Source: Paraescarpia echinospica (Eukaryota > Annelida > Polychaeta > Sabellida > Siboglinidae). From it: 64,000 nucleotides of DNA. Location: the NCBI GenBank assembly GCA_020002185.1, contig CM034536.1, forward strand, positions 8,230,798 through 8,294,797, in the 5' to 3' direction. How positions within the stretch are numbered: the stretch's first letter is position 1; each line of letters begins with the position of its first letter. A model generated the notes under the pieces. The model made no database searches. It was not told the DNA's origin and saw only the letters and a program-made list of their open reading frames with translations. This document shows, piece by piece, positions 1-10,648 of this stretch. Position numbers and translations under genes: made by a program.

Positions 1-115
1 ACGGGTTCTATGTCCAAATACAGACTGTCATTACGGGTTCTATGACCAAATACAGACTGCCATTACGGGAATTTATGTCCAAATACAGACTGTCATTACA
101 GGTTTTATGCATTCG
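1..115. repeat. 32-bp tandem repeat, left arm edge
   Basis: About 3.5 imperfect copies of a 32-bp unit containing TGTCCAAATACAGACTGTCA sit at the start of the window. The reverse complement of the same array is at about 10545-10705 at the far end of the inverted repeat, where it runs slightly further. The window therefore cuts the left arm inside this array, and the palindrome may continue beyond position 1. Confidence 0.8.
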
Positions 116-374
116 GACAAAAAAAAAAAAAATTCTCTCTGAAAACATACAGTACAGATATTTTTGTTGTTGATTTTAGGGTGTTCAAAAACACAGTCAT
201 TATGGTGTCTCTCATAACCTTGCGTCTGAAACATCCTGCTTAAAATCATAAGTCTAAAAATTGGTCCTTGAATACAAATATATGTTATTTGGAGTTACTA
301 AAACATGCAAATGCATCTAGTTAATTGTAACTTTAAGTTTTACCTATGCAGAAAATAAAAATATAAGGCACTTA

Positions 375-483
375 CCAGGATTTAACAAGACTGCCATCCA
401 GAGCTATAAGCTCCAGACGGCATGTGGACAAGAAAGCCTTTGGCTTATCAAGAGTCCAACAATTTTCCAACTATGTATAGCCC
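375..483 (-). mobile_element. LINE 3'-end fragment (left arm copy)
   Basis: On the minus strand this contains GGACTCTTGATAAGCCAAAG, then a CTTGTCCACATGCC block and a terminal CTTGTTAAAT. The same order of blocks ends the LINE at 61325-61398 (plus) and the nested LINE at 47219-47310 (minus). It is therefore a short 3' remnant of that family, lying 3' of the receptor stop codon. Confidence 0.6.
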
Positions 484-1292
484 AGTGGAACACAGCATAA
501 CCTACTATGATTAGGTCAATGCATGTTAAAATATGAAAGTGTTTCCACAGCTTGGCAAAAGTACCACAGGTGTCATGTTACTAACAAGGCTCTTCCAGTT
601 AACACGAGGAGTACTTAGAGTTGGTGATCTGCCTTAAAAAGTTGGCTGTTCCTAGCCTTGTTTGACTACATAACATATATTTTTAGATATAGAATAGTCA
701 TCCCTGGGTCTTATTTTATATGAACACAACAGTGCTCATCTTGTTTTTGTCAATCAGATAGATGAGCATTGGCTTTAAAGAAAAGACACTGTGAGTTGAG
801 TTATTTTAGAACTCACCCAGAGCTGGTACTTGTACAATGGCAATGCAGATCAAAATCTCGCTTTAAGTTGTAACGAATTTTCAAAAAAGCTCACTAAAAT
901 GCAGATTCCACAGACTGACATTTCGTTGTCAACTGAATTGGGAGTAATATTATTTAGCTGTCTACGCTAGAAAATGTGTAGTCTGGTTATCCAAATGGCC
1001 ATTTATCTGTTGACAGTATTAGGAATGTCTACATCATCATATTTTTTAATAACTAATAAGAGTGACATGATCAATAGGAAATGTGTACATGTGAAGCAGT
1101 TAATTTTGCTATTTACCTGTCAACAGTAGTAGTGTGATTATCCAAACTTAGTTACATACAGTATTAGTATCAAGACAAACCGTATTACTACATAACCATC
1201 AGCACTGCAGAAGATGATTCACAGACTTGTCTGTGGTGCAATACTAGCGCTGGATTTGTTCGTATGGCACCGGCATGCGCGGCTACAACGTG

Positions 1293-1627
1293 TTACTTGC
1301 GATGCACTTCGTCGTAGACACTCGGCTCGTACTGCGAGCCTCCCAGTTCCTGGTACTCTGATTCCCTGTTTGGTGATTCCGGGGCGTGGTCAGCCGGGAT
1401 CTCTTCATAAAGGCTCTCCCCTATCCCCTCCAACAGCTCTATGTAGTACGTCTCATTGGTGTGTGCCTCGCTCCTTAGTGCTGGCTCCTGATCACCTGAC
1501 AAACTGCGTCGCTTGCACACGACGACGATGATGATGATGATGATGAGAACGGCAACACCAACAGCGGCACCAATGAAAATCATGAGAGGGAACGATGATG
1601 TTGGTGGCACTTCTTTGTCGGCGATAC
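1293..1627 (-). CDS. Receptor last exon: transmembrane helix and tyrosine-rich tail (left arm)
   Basis: This is the terminal coding exon. The acceptor is CTTTCTGCAG|GTATC, and it joins in phase (T+GT = Cys) to the Cys-rich exon at 2674-2522. A short Ser/Pro linker leads into a helix of about 23 residues (FPLMIFIGAAVG followed by VAVLI6V3C) with a CKRRS stop-transfer signal, then a cytoplasmic tail of about 70 residues. The tail holds YIEL, eight residues, then YEEI, which is the ITAM spacing; YQEL, YEPS and YDEV follow. YEEI is the classical Src-family SH2 ligand, and all except YEPS also fit the YxxPhi endocytosis motif. Which function applies is inference. The hydrophobic core is encoded by an (ATC)6(GTC)2 run. 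No LRP-type NPxY or PPPSP motif is present. Confidence 0.82.
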
Positions 1628-2521
1628 CTGCAGAAAGTGTCAGAAACAACCGTCAACTTAGCATAATAATAATGACACCTTGTATAGTGCCTGTATCTGC
1701 CAAATATGGCGCTCATTTAGCTTCCTCAAAAATTGTATCTGTTGAGTGGATAAGTAGCGACGATTTGAAAATAATCAGATAAACTATAATAAGCCATTAT
1801 TCTAGATCATTCTTCTAAATATCATCAGATCAGTGTCATAAAAATTATAAAAACAGTATTGTATATAAAATATCAGTACAATTAATATAAAAAGAGCATT
1901 ATCAAAATATTATAGAATCATTATAAATTTCTTTCTAAAAATCACTAGCTGTTTTAAGAATAATGTCATAAATAAGGTAAAATAATGTTTATAAATAGTA
2001 TAAAATCATTATCATAAATAGTTATATATTCATCATCACAAATATTCTAAAAGGGACATTAATATATTCCAAAAATCCTATCACGGAATATGGTTTCCTG
2101 AACTATTAACAAATTACGTATTATGATGACAATTTAAAAACGTTACGTAAAATGCCCCCAACTGATCAGCAAACCTCAGACGAAAAAATATTGCAGATGC
2201 ACAAGTATCGATTGTCTTTATGTGGGAATTTCTCACCAGATATGGGATGTTTAAGCCTTAATTAAAAGGAGAAAATATGTTCCTCTACCCAGAATTAGCC
2301 AGCATTGTAATTTGTAACAAGAAGTCTGCCATGTTGAACGTCGGAAAATGGAAAATCGTTGAACATCAAAAGGTATTGTGATAAACTCAGCCCATCTTGA
2401 GAACATTATATCAAATAATAAATGAAAAACATGGAACAGACAGCTTCTTTTTAATATGTCTAGAAACGTAGGTCATCAGAACGACATGAGCCACGTTTGA
2501 AAGACATGCAGAAGTACTTAC

Positions 2522-2674
2522 ACTGAGCCTGGACAAAGGAGCCGCTGTCAGAGTGGGTCTGGGCGGGACAGTTGCGACACTGGGTCTGACCCTCCAGCTC
2601 CTGGTACATGTTCTCAGCGCACAGAACGCACTTTTTGCTCGCCCTCTCGAAGAACGTTCCCACGGGACACACGA
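2522..2674 (-). CDS. Receptor Cys-rich exon, GCC2/GCC3 (ephrin-receptor-like) (left arm)
   Basis: Exon of 153 nt, phase 1 to phase 1, with acceptor TGTGTTTCAG|TCGTG and donor CAGT|GTAAGTAC. It encodes a CPVGTFF...CVLC...MYQELEGQTQC...CP pattern typical of the GCC2_GCC3 / Tyr-kin_ephrin_A/B_R-like fold, which is found in extracellular proteins such as SCUBE and SVEP1. It would form a disulfide-rich stalk close to the membrane. The first cysteines of the motif come from the preceding exon (CLPGEQQIGTYC). Confidence 0.8.
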
Positions 2675-3635
2675 CTGAAACACAATAAAGTCACCTCTGT
2701 AATACAGTCACCTCTGTAATAAAGTCACTTCTGGGGGCAGTTTCATAAAGCGTACTTAATGTTACGCAATTACTTAGCATTATGTGTTTGCGTAAACTCC
2801 TATGTTCGCTTATTGAAAAAAATCGCGTCACTAAGACAATCATCTTAGCGTCAAGAACATTCCTAGACACTTCATGAAACTGCCCACTGGTTCGCAATTG
2901 TGGTCACCCTAGGACTATCTAGTTATTTCCATATGGCCATGTAAAAAGTCCCGGTTTCTCATTGGCACACGTGTGTATTAAAACGTGCCACAAAATTTAA
3001 TTTTTAAAATATAATTCTTAGTGCTGTCTGTCACAGATGTTGGTGATCATGGCCCTCCAAACCGAATGGTCATTTGTAGCAGTTCTGTTGTGCTCCTTCC
3101 ACACCATGTTGACAGACTAACATTTTTTCTCTGGCATCCTCATTATCCCATTCTAAATATCTGTTCCGACACAATAAGTGAAAACTATGATTTATGTCAA
3201 GCAAACTGAAGTTATCTACAGGTTCGTCGCTTGTAAAAAATACAATTGGTACACATCTTGAGTTGTTGACTGTTGATAATATAGACCAAGTTATAATCAC
3301 TAACACCTCCATCAGCATATTCATGATAAAAATCGTACCATTCAATTACTTGTTGACAAATTGTTTATGAGAAACTGGGATTTTTTCATGTGGCCTAGCC
3401 ATAAAATAAAGGAAGTTAGTCTCACTAATGCGGTCATCTTGCCGTGAACATAGCACACTTCTTAGTCAACTATTTTTTGTTCCCAGAATTAAAACAAGAA
3501 TTGAAATTTTGGTTGAAGCACCAACTCTGCTGAAATTCACTCCCTGTTTGAGATGGGTTAGAGTTAGAGAGACTACTTCTCTCTAACTTGAGGTTAGTTT
3601 TGAGCAATTTTCACCCACTAGGGAGCAATACTCAC

Positions 3636-3868
3636 CACAGTAAGTGCCTATTTGTTGTTCCCCAGGCAGACAGCCCACTTCTGCTTGTGTAAATTTCACA
3701 CTCTTCACTTGTACGTCATCATTGTTGCCGTCTGCGTCCAGTTCGTCCAGTTTCACCTTGTTCTGCCTGATGTCCTGTTCCAACCTTCCCCTCAGATCTC
3801 CTGCCAGTCTGTCCAGTTCCTTCATTGCGTCTTCTGCTTCCTTCTTTTGCTCCTCCGCATCAGTTTCT
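3636..3868 (-). CDS. Receptor coiled-coil exon (left arm)
   Basis: Exon of 233 nt that enters in phase 2 and leaves in phase 1, with acceptor TTGTTTCTGTAG|AGAAAC and donor ACTGTG|GTGAGTAT. Its first half is a charged heptad-like helix (EEQKKEAEDA..., LDRLAGDLRGRLEQDIRQNK) predicted to coil. A linker leads to GCLPGEQQIGTYC, the start of the GCC2/GCC3 module. This suggests an extracellular oligomerising stalk just before the Cys-rich module. The left copy reads Met where the right arm reads Lys (DAMKEL versus DAKKEL). The upstream exon that supplies phase 2 is not in the window. Confidence 0.75.
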
Positions 3869-3904
3869 CTACAGAAACAAACACGGCTCACAAATAAAAG
3901 CCAC

Positions 3905-4675
3905 TCAACATCATTCGGTGCAAGTATTTAGGGGCCAACTATGTGACATCATTCGGTGCAAGTATTTAGGGGCCAACTATGTGACATCATTCGGTGCAAG
4001 TATTTATGGGCCAACTATGTGACATCATTCGGTGCAAGTATTTAGGGGCCAACTATGTGACATCATTCGGTGCAAGTATTTAGGGGCCAACTATGTGACA
4101 TCATTCGGTGCAAGTATTTAGGGGCCAACTATGTGACATCATTCGGTGCAAGTATTTAGGGGCCAACTATGTGACATCATTCGGTGCAAGTATTTAGGGG
4201 CCAACTATGTGACATCATTCGGTGCAAGTATTTAGGGGCCAACTATGTGACATCATTCGGTGCAAGTATTTAGGGGCCAACTATGTGACATCATTCGGTG
4301 CAAGTATTTAGGGGCCAACTATGTGACATCATTCGGTGCAAGTATTTAGGGGCCAACTATGTGACATCATTCGGTGCAAGTATTTAGGGGCCAACTATGT
4401 GACATCATTCGGTGCAAGTATTTAGGGGCCAACTATGTGACATCATTCGGTGCAAGTATTTAGGGGCCAACTATGTGACATCATTCAGTGCAAGTATTTA
4501 GGGGCCAACTATGTGACATCATTCGGTGCAAGTATTTAGGGGCCAACTATGTGACATTATTCGGTGCAAGTATTTAGGGGCCAACTATGTGACATCATTC
4601 GGTGCAAGTATTTAGGGGCCAACTATGTGACATTATTCGGTGCAAGTATTTAGGGGCCAACTATGTGACACTATT
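3905..4675. repeat. 38-bp minisatellite, left arm (about 20 copies)
   Basis: Head-to-tail copies of a 38-bp unit containing TCGGTGCAAGTATTTAGGGG and CCAACTATGTGACATCAT. The array starts about 40 bp upstream of the coiled-coil exon acceptor and forms the inner end of the left arm. Identity between units is very high, with a few single-base variants. It has no spacer diversity, so it is an ordinary minisatellite. Confidence 0.95.
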
Positions 4676-5514
4676 TGAGGACAATTTTGAGACCCCCCAT
4701 CTCATAGGTGGATCCGGACCATTGGAATTTGGCATGCTCCCTAGACCTTTTTGAATGTTCTCCCGTTATTTGCCATTGGAATGTGCCCCCTTTTAGGTTA
4801 CAAATTATAGCGGCACAGCGGCGAAAAGTTTTCAACAGCGCCCCCGTCTTCTAATATCATGATCCGACAGCACGACAGCAGAATTGTGCTTGAAACCTAC
4901 CTAAAAACTGGCTGAACAATGTATACTCCCTCTGTCAGTCCGATATCGACAACTCAATGAACCAACAATTAACAAAATTGTTACATAACACCACAGAACC
5001 CCCCTCCACCCCTTTTAACACTTCGTCGTCATGATTGCCCATAGTTCTCCTATCCCCCCACTTAGCATGACCCCTTCATAATACATTATATTTTGTTTAA
5101 TGTCACATCACAAACTGTCTGTGGCACTTCACAACTTATATTAAAACATGGCCTAAAATTAAAATACGACACCGCTATCTGTACGGTGGCTTGAGACCAA
5201 CAATGGCTCAGGTCACCATTTTTATGGGGTCACACTCTTTGTGAAATGTCATATTTTAATTAACTGTCATATATATCGTAAAAATAACTACTTGACCAAA
5301 TTTGCGGTGCTTTAATTCTGTATGAAAACAAGCTTAGATATTACATCATAATCAACCTGCGTAACCATGGCAACCAGATCATTCTTGGAAATTCTGATGG
5401 GTGTGCTGTTTTGTGGGTGACCATATGTGCATGGTGGCTGTATTACCAAGGTGACCATCAGGCGAGGTTTCACTGTATGTCGACAAATGATTTATAGTTT
5501 CACAAATGACTTGT
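4676..5514. other. Spacer (loop) of the inverted repeat
   Basis: Single-copy sequence of about 840 bp between the two inward-facing 38-bp arrays. I see no exon, no ORF of note and no mobile-element motif. If the palindrome were an artefact, this spacer would be the region just upstream of the 38-bp array in one haplotype. Confidence 0.7.
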
Positions 5515-6729
5515 CACATAGTTGGCCCCTAAATACTTGCACCGAATAATGTCACATAGTTGGCCCCTAAATACTTGCACCGAATGATGTCACATAGTTG
5601 GCCCCTAAATACTTGCACCGAATGATGTCACATAGTTGGCCCCTAAATACTTGCACCGAATGATGTCACATAGTTGGCCCCTAAATACTTGCACCGAATG
5701 ATGTCACATAGTTGGCCCCTAAATACTTGCACCGAATGATGTCACATAGTTGGCCCCTAAATACTTGCACCGAATGATGTCACATAGTTGGCCCCTAAAT
5801 ACTTGCACCGAATGATGTCACATAGTTGGCCCCTAAATACTTGCACCGAATGATGTCACATAGTTGGCCCCTAAATACTTGCACCGAATGATGTCACATA
5901 GTTGGCCCCTAAATACTTGCACCGAATGATGTCACATAGTTGGCCCCTAAATACTTGCACCGAATGATGTCACATAGTTGGCCCCTAAATACTTGCACCG
6001 AATGATGTCACATAGTTGGCCCCTAAATACTTGCACCGAATGATGTCACATAGTTGGCCCCTAAATACTTGCACCGAATGATGTCACATAGTTGGCCCCT
6101 AAATACTTGCACCGAATGATGTCACATAGTTGGCCCCTAAATACTTGCACCGAATGATGTCACATAGTTGGCCCCTAAATACTTGCACCGAATGATGTCA
6201 CATAGTTGGTCCCTAAATACTTGCACCGAATGATGTCACATAGTTGGCCCCTAAATACTTGCACCGAATGATGTCACATGGTTGGCCCCTAAATACTTGC
6301 ACCGAATGATGTCACATAGTTGGCCCCTAAATACTTGCACCGAATGATGTCACATAGTTGGTCCCTAAATACTTGCACCGAATGATGTCACATAGTTGGT
6401 CCCTAAATACTTGCACCGAATGATGTCACATAGTTGGCCCCTAAATACTTGCACCGAATGATGTCACATAGTTGGCCCCTAAATACTTGCACCGAATGAT
6501 GTCACATAGTTGGCCCCTAAATACTTGCACCGAATGATGTCACATAGTTGGCCCCTAAATACTTGCACCGAATGATGTCACATAGTTGGCCCCTAAATAC
6601 TTGCACCGAATGATGTCACATAGTTGGCCCCTAAATACTTGCACCGAATGATGTCACATAGTTGGCCCCTAAATACTTGCACCGAATGATATCACATAGT
6701 TGGCCCCTAAATACTTGCACCGAATGATG
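5515..6729. repeat. 38-bp minisatellite, right arm (about 32 copies)
   Basis: Reverse complement of the left-arm array with about 12 more copies. Variants include GGTCCC for GGCCCC in several units near 6200-6400. The array ends about 40 bp before the coiled-coil exon at 6770. Confidence 0.95.
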
Positions 6730-6769
6730 TTGAGTGGCTTTTATTTGTGAGCCGTGTTTGTTTCTGTAG

Positions 6770-7002
6770 AGAAACTGATGCGGAGGAGCAAAAGAAGGAA
6801 GCAGAAGACGCAAAGAAGGAACTGGACAGACTGGCAGGAGATCTGAGGGGAAGGTTGGAACAGGACATCAGGCAGAACAAGGTGAAACTGGACGAACTGG
6901 ACGCAGACGGCAACAATGATGACGTACAAGTGAAGAGTGTGAAATTTACACAAGCAGAAGTGGGCTGTCTGCCTGGGGAACAACAAATAGGCACTTACTG
7001 TG
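6770..7002 (+). CDS. Receptor coiled-coil exon (right arm copy)
   Basis: Second copy of the exon at 3868-3636, with the same splice sites and phases (2 in, 1 out) and one visible amino-acid difference (Lys for Met at DAKKEL). It has no upstream exon, because only the 38-bp array, the spacer and the opposite arm lie 5' of it. As it stands this copy cannot give a complete protein unless it splices to something outside the window. Confidence 0.75.
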
Positions 7003-7973
7003 GTGAGTATTGCTCCCTAGTGGGTGAAAATTGCTCAAAACTAACCTCAAGTTAGAGAGAAGTAGTCTCTCTAACTCTAACCCATCTCAAACAGGGAGTG
7101 AATTTCAGCAGAGTTGGTGCTTCAACCAAAATAGCCAAAATTTCAATTCTTGTTTTAATTCTGGGAACAAAAAATAGTTGACTAAGAAGTGTGCTATGTT
7201 CACGGCAAGATGACCGCATTAGTGAGACTAACTTCCTTTATTTTATGGCTAGGCCACATGAAAAAATCCCAGTTTCTCATAAACAATTTGTCAACAAGTA
7301 ATTGAATGGTACGATTTTTATCATGAATATGCTGATGGAGGTGTTAGTGATTATAACTTGGTCTATATTATCAACAGTCAACAACTCAAGATGTGTACCA
7401 ATTGTATTTTTTTACAAGCGACGAACCTGTAGATAACTTCAGTTTGCTTGACATAAATCATAGTTTTCACTTATTGTGTCGGAACAGATATTTAGAATGG
7501 GATAATGAGGATGCCAGAGAAAAAATGTTAGTCTGTCAACATGGTGTGGAAGGAGCACAACAGAACTGCTACAAATGACCATTCGGTTTGGAGGGCCATG
7601 ATCACCAACATCTGTGACAGACAGCACTAAGAATTATATTTTAAAAATTAAATTTTGTGGCACGTTTTAATACACACGCGTGCCAATGAGAAACCGGGAC
7701 TTTTTACATGGCCATATGGAAATAACTAGATAGTCCTAGGGTGACCACAATTGCGAACCAGTGGGCAGTTTCATGAAGTGTCTACGAATGTTCTTGACGC
7801 CAAGATGATTGTCTTAGTGACGCGATTTTTTTCAATAAGCGAACATAGGAGTTTACGCAAACACATAATGCTAAGTAATTGCGTAACATTAAGTACGCTT
7901 TATGAAACTGCCCCCAGAAGTGACTTTATTACAGAGGTGACTGTATTACAGAGGTGACTTTATTGTGTTTCAG

Positions 7974-8126
7974 TCGTGTGTCCCGTGGGAACGTTCTTCG
8001 AGAGGGCGAGCAAAAAGTGCGTTCTGTGCGCTGAGAACATGTACCAGGAGCTGGAGGGTCAGACCCAGTGTCGCAACTGTCCCGCCCAGACCCACTCTGA
8101 CAGCGGCTCCTTTGTCCAGGCTCAGT
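7974..8126 (+). CDS. Receptor Cys-rich GCC2/GCC3 exon (right arm copy)
   Basis: Duplicate of 2674-2522. Acceptor TGTTTCAG|TCGTG and donor CTCAGT|GTAAGTAC are preserved. The preceding exon's last G plus TC gives Val, so the joined protein reads TYC-VVCPVGTFF. Confidence 0.8.
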
Positions 8127-9020
8127 GTAAGTACTTCTGCATGTCTTTCAAACGTGGCTCATGTCGTTCTGATGACCTACGTTTCTAGACATATTAAAAA
8201 GAAGCTGTCTGTTCCATGTTTTTCATTTATTATTTGATATAATGTTCTCAAGATGGGCTGAGTTTATCACAATACCTTTTGATGTTCAACGATTTTCCAT
8301 TTTCCGACGTTCAACATGGCAGACTTCTTGTTACAAATTACAATGCTGGCTAATTCTGGGTAGAGGAACATATTTTCTCCTTTTAATTAAGGCTTAAACA
8401 TCCCATATCTGGTGAGAAATTCCCACATAAAGACAATCGATACTTGTGCATCTGCAATATTTTTTCGTCTGAGGTTTGCTGATCAGTTGGGGGCATTTTA
8501 CGTAACGTTTTTAAATTGTCATCATAATACGTAATTTGTTAATAGTTCAGGAAACCATATTCCGTGATAGGATTTTTGGAATATATTAATGTCCCTTTTA
8601 GAATATTTGTGATGATGAATATATAACTATTTATGATAATGATTTTATACTATTTATAAACATTATTTTACCTTATTTATGACATTATTCTTAAAACAGC
8701 TAGTGATTTTTAGAAAGAAATTTATAATGATTCTATAATATTTTGATAATGCTCTTTTTATATTAATTGTACTGATATTTTATATACAATACTGTTTTTA
8801 TAATTTTTATGACACTGATCTGATGATATTTAGAAGAATGATCTAGAATAATGGCTTATTATAGTTTATCTGATTATTTTCAAATCGTCGCTACTTATCC
8901 ACTCAACAGATACAATTTTTGAGGAAGCTAAATGAGCGCCATATTTGGCAGATACAGGCACTATACAAGGTGTCATTATTATTATGCTAAGTTGACGGTT
9001 GTTTCTGACACTTTCTGCAG

Positions 9021-9355
9021 GTATCGCCGACAAAGAAGTGCCACCAACATCATCGTTCCCTCTCATGATTTTCATTGGTGCCGCTGTTGGTGTTGCCGTT
9101 CTCATCATCATCATCATCATCGTCGTCGTGTGCAAGCGACGCAGTTTGTCAGGTGATCAGGAGCCAGCACTAAGGAGCGAGGCACACACCAATGAGACGT
9201 ACTACATAGAGCTGTTGGAGGGGATAGGGGAGAGCCTTTATGAAGAGATCCCGGCTGACCACGCCCCGGAATCACCAAACAGGGAATCAGAGTACCAGGA
9301 ACTGGGAGGCTCGCAGTACGAGCCGAGTGTCTACGACGAAGTGCATCGCAAGTAA
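9021..9355 (+). CDS. Receptor last exon: TM and ITAM-like tail (right arm copy)
   Basis: Duplicate of 1627-1293, ending in TAA at 9353-9355. The acceptor is CTTTCTGCAG at 9011-9020. The TM helix, CKRRS stop-transfer and the full tyrosine series (YIEL-x8-YEEI, YQEL, YEPS, YDEV) are identical to the left arm, so the tail is conserved between the copies. Confidence 0.82.
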
Positions 9356-10184
9356 CACGTTGTAGCCGCGCATGCCGGTGCCATACGAACAAATCCAGCG
9401 CTAGTATTGCACCACAGACAAGTCTGTGAATCATCTTCTGCAGTGCTGATGGTTATGTAGTAATACGGTTTGTCTTGATACTAATACTGTATGTAACTAA
9501 GTTTGGATAATCACACTACTACTGTTGACAGGTAAATAGCAAAATTAACTGCTTCACATGTACACATTTCCTATTGATCATGTCACTCTTATTAGTTATT
9601 AAAAAATATGATGATGTAGACATTCCTAATACTGTCAACAGATAAATGGCCATTTGGATAACCAGACTACACATTTTCTAGCGTAGACAGCTAAATAATA
9701 TTACTCCCAATTCAGTTGACAACGAAATGTCAGTCTGTGGAATCTGCATTTTAGTGAGCTTTTTTGAAAATTCGTTACAACTTAAAGCGAGATTTTGATC
9801 TGCATTGCCATTGTACAAGTACCAGCTCTGGGTGAGTTCTAAAATAACTCAACTCACAGTGTCTTTTCTTTAAAGCCAATGCTCATCTATCTGATTGACT
9901 AAAACAAGATGAGCACTGTTGTGTTCATATAAAATAAGACCCAGGGATGACTATTTCTATATCTAAAAATATATGTTATGTAGTCAAACAAGGCTAGGAA
10001 CAGCCAACTTTTTAAGGCAGATCACCAACTCTAAGTACTCCTCGTGTTAACTGGAAGAGCCTTGTTAGTAACATGACACCTGTGGTACTTTTGCCAAGCT
10101 GTGGAAACACTTTCATATTTTAACATGCATTGACCTAATCATAGTAGGTTATGCTGTGTTCCACTGGGCTATACATAGTTGGAA

Positions 10185-10282
10185 AATTGTTGGACTCTTG
10201 ATAAGCCAAAGGCTTTCTTGTCCACATGCCGTCTGGAGCTTATAGCTCTGGATGGCAGTCTTGTTAAATCCTGGTAAGTGCC
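10185..10282 (+). mobile_element. LINE 3'-end fragment (right arm copy)
   Basis: Contains GGACTCTTGATAAGCCAAAG, CTTGTCCACATGCC and TCTTGTTAAAT, the terminal blocks of the LINE family seen at 61325-61398 and 47219-47310. It is the mirror of 375-483. Confidence 0.6.
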
Positions 10283-10648
10283 TTATATTTTTATTTTCTG
10301 CATAGGTAAAACTTAAAGTTACAATTAACTAGATGCATTTGCATGTTTTAGTAACTCCAAATAACATATATTTGTATTCAAGGACCAATTTTTAGACTTA
10401 TGATTTTAAGCAGGATGTTTCAGACGCAAGGTTATGAGGGACACCATAATGACTGTGTTTTTGAACACCCTAAAATCAACAACAAAAATATCTGTACTGT
10501 ATGTTTTCAGAGAGAATTTTTTTTTTTTTTGTCCGAATGCATAAAACCTGTAATGACAGTCTGTATTTGGACATAAATTCCCGTAATGGCAGTCTGTATT
10601 TGGTCATAGAACCCGTAATGACAGTCTGTATTTGGACATAGAACCCGT

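Larger units (their letters stand above)
1..4675 (-). repeat. Left arm of giant inverted repeat
   Basis: The whole stretch reads as the reverse complement of about 5515-10648, with scattered single-base differences, a 9-bp indel (the right arm has an extra AGCCAAAAT near 7130) and a shorter inner 38-bp array. Position 1 pairs with about 10648 and position 3868 with 6770. The arm carries three minus-strand receptor exons (3868-3636, 2674-2522, 1627-1293), a LINE tail near 375-483 and AT-rich intron. It may be a real inverted duplication or a collapsed or folded assembly of two haplotypes. Confidence 0.93.
5515..10648 (+). repeat. Right arm of giant inverted repeat
   Basis: Mirror of 1-4675. 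It carries the same three receptor 3' exons on the plus strand (6770-7002, 7974-8126, 9021-9355), in the same order and phases, followed by the same 3' flank. Exon sequences stay open and splice sites are intact in both arms, so neither copy is visibly decayed. Confidence 0.93.

Noticed and set aside
3905..6729. Regular 38-bp direct repeats resembling a CRISPR array
   Set aside because: There are no unique spacers: repeats are contiguous and the whole unit is conserved. The setting is a eukaryotic intron.
6770..9355. A second, independent receptor gene on the plus strand
   Set aside because: It has only the same three 3' exons, lacks any 5' exon and starts inside the palindrome array. It is better described as a duplicated or artefactual gene end.
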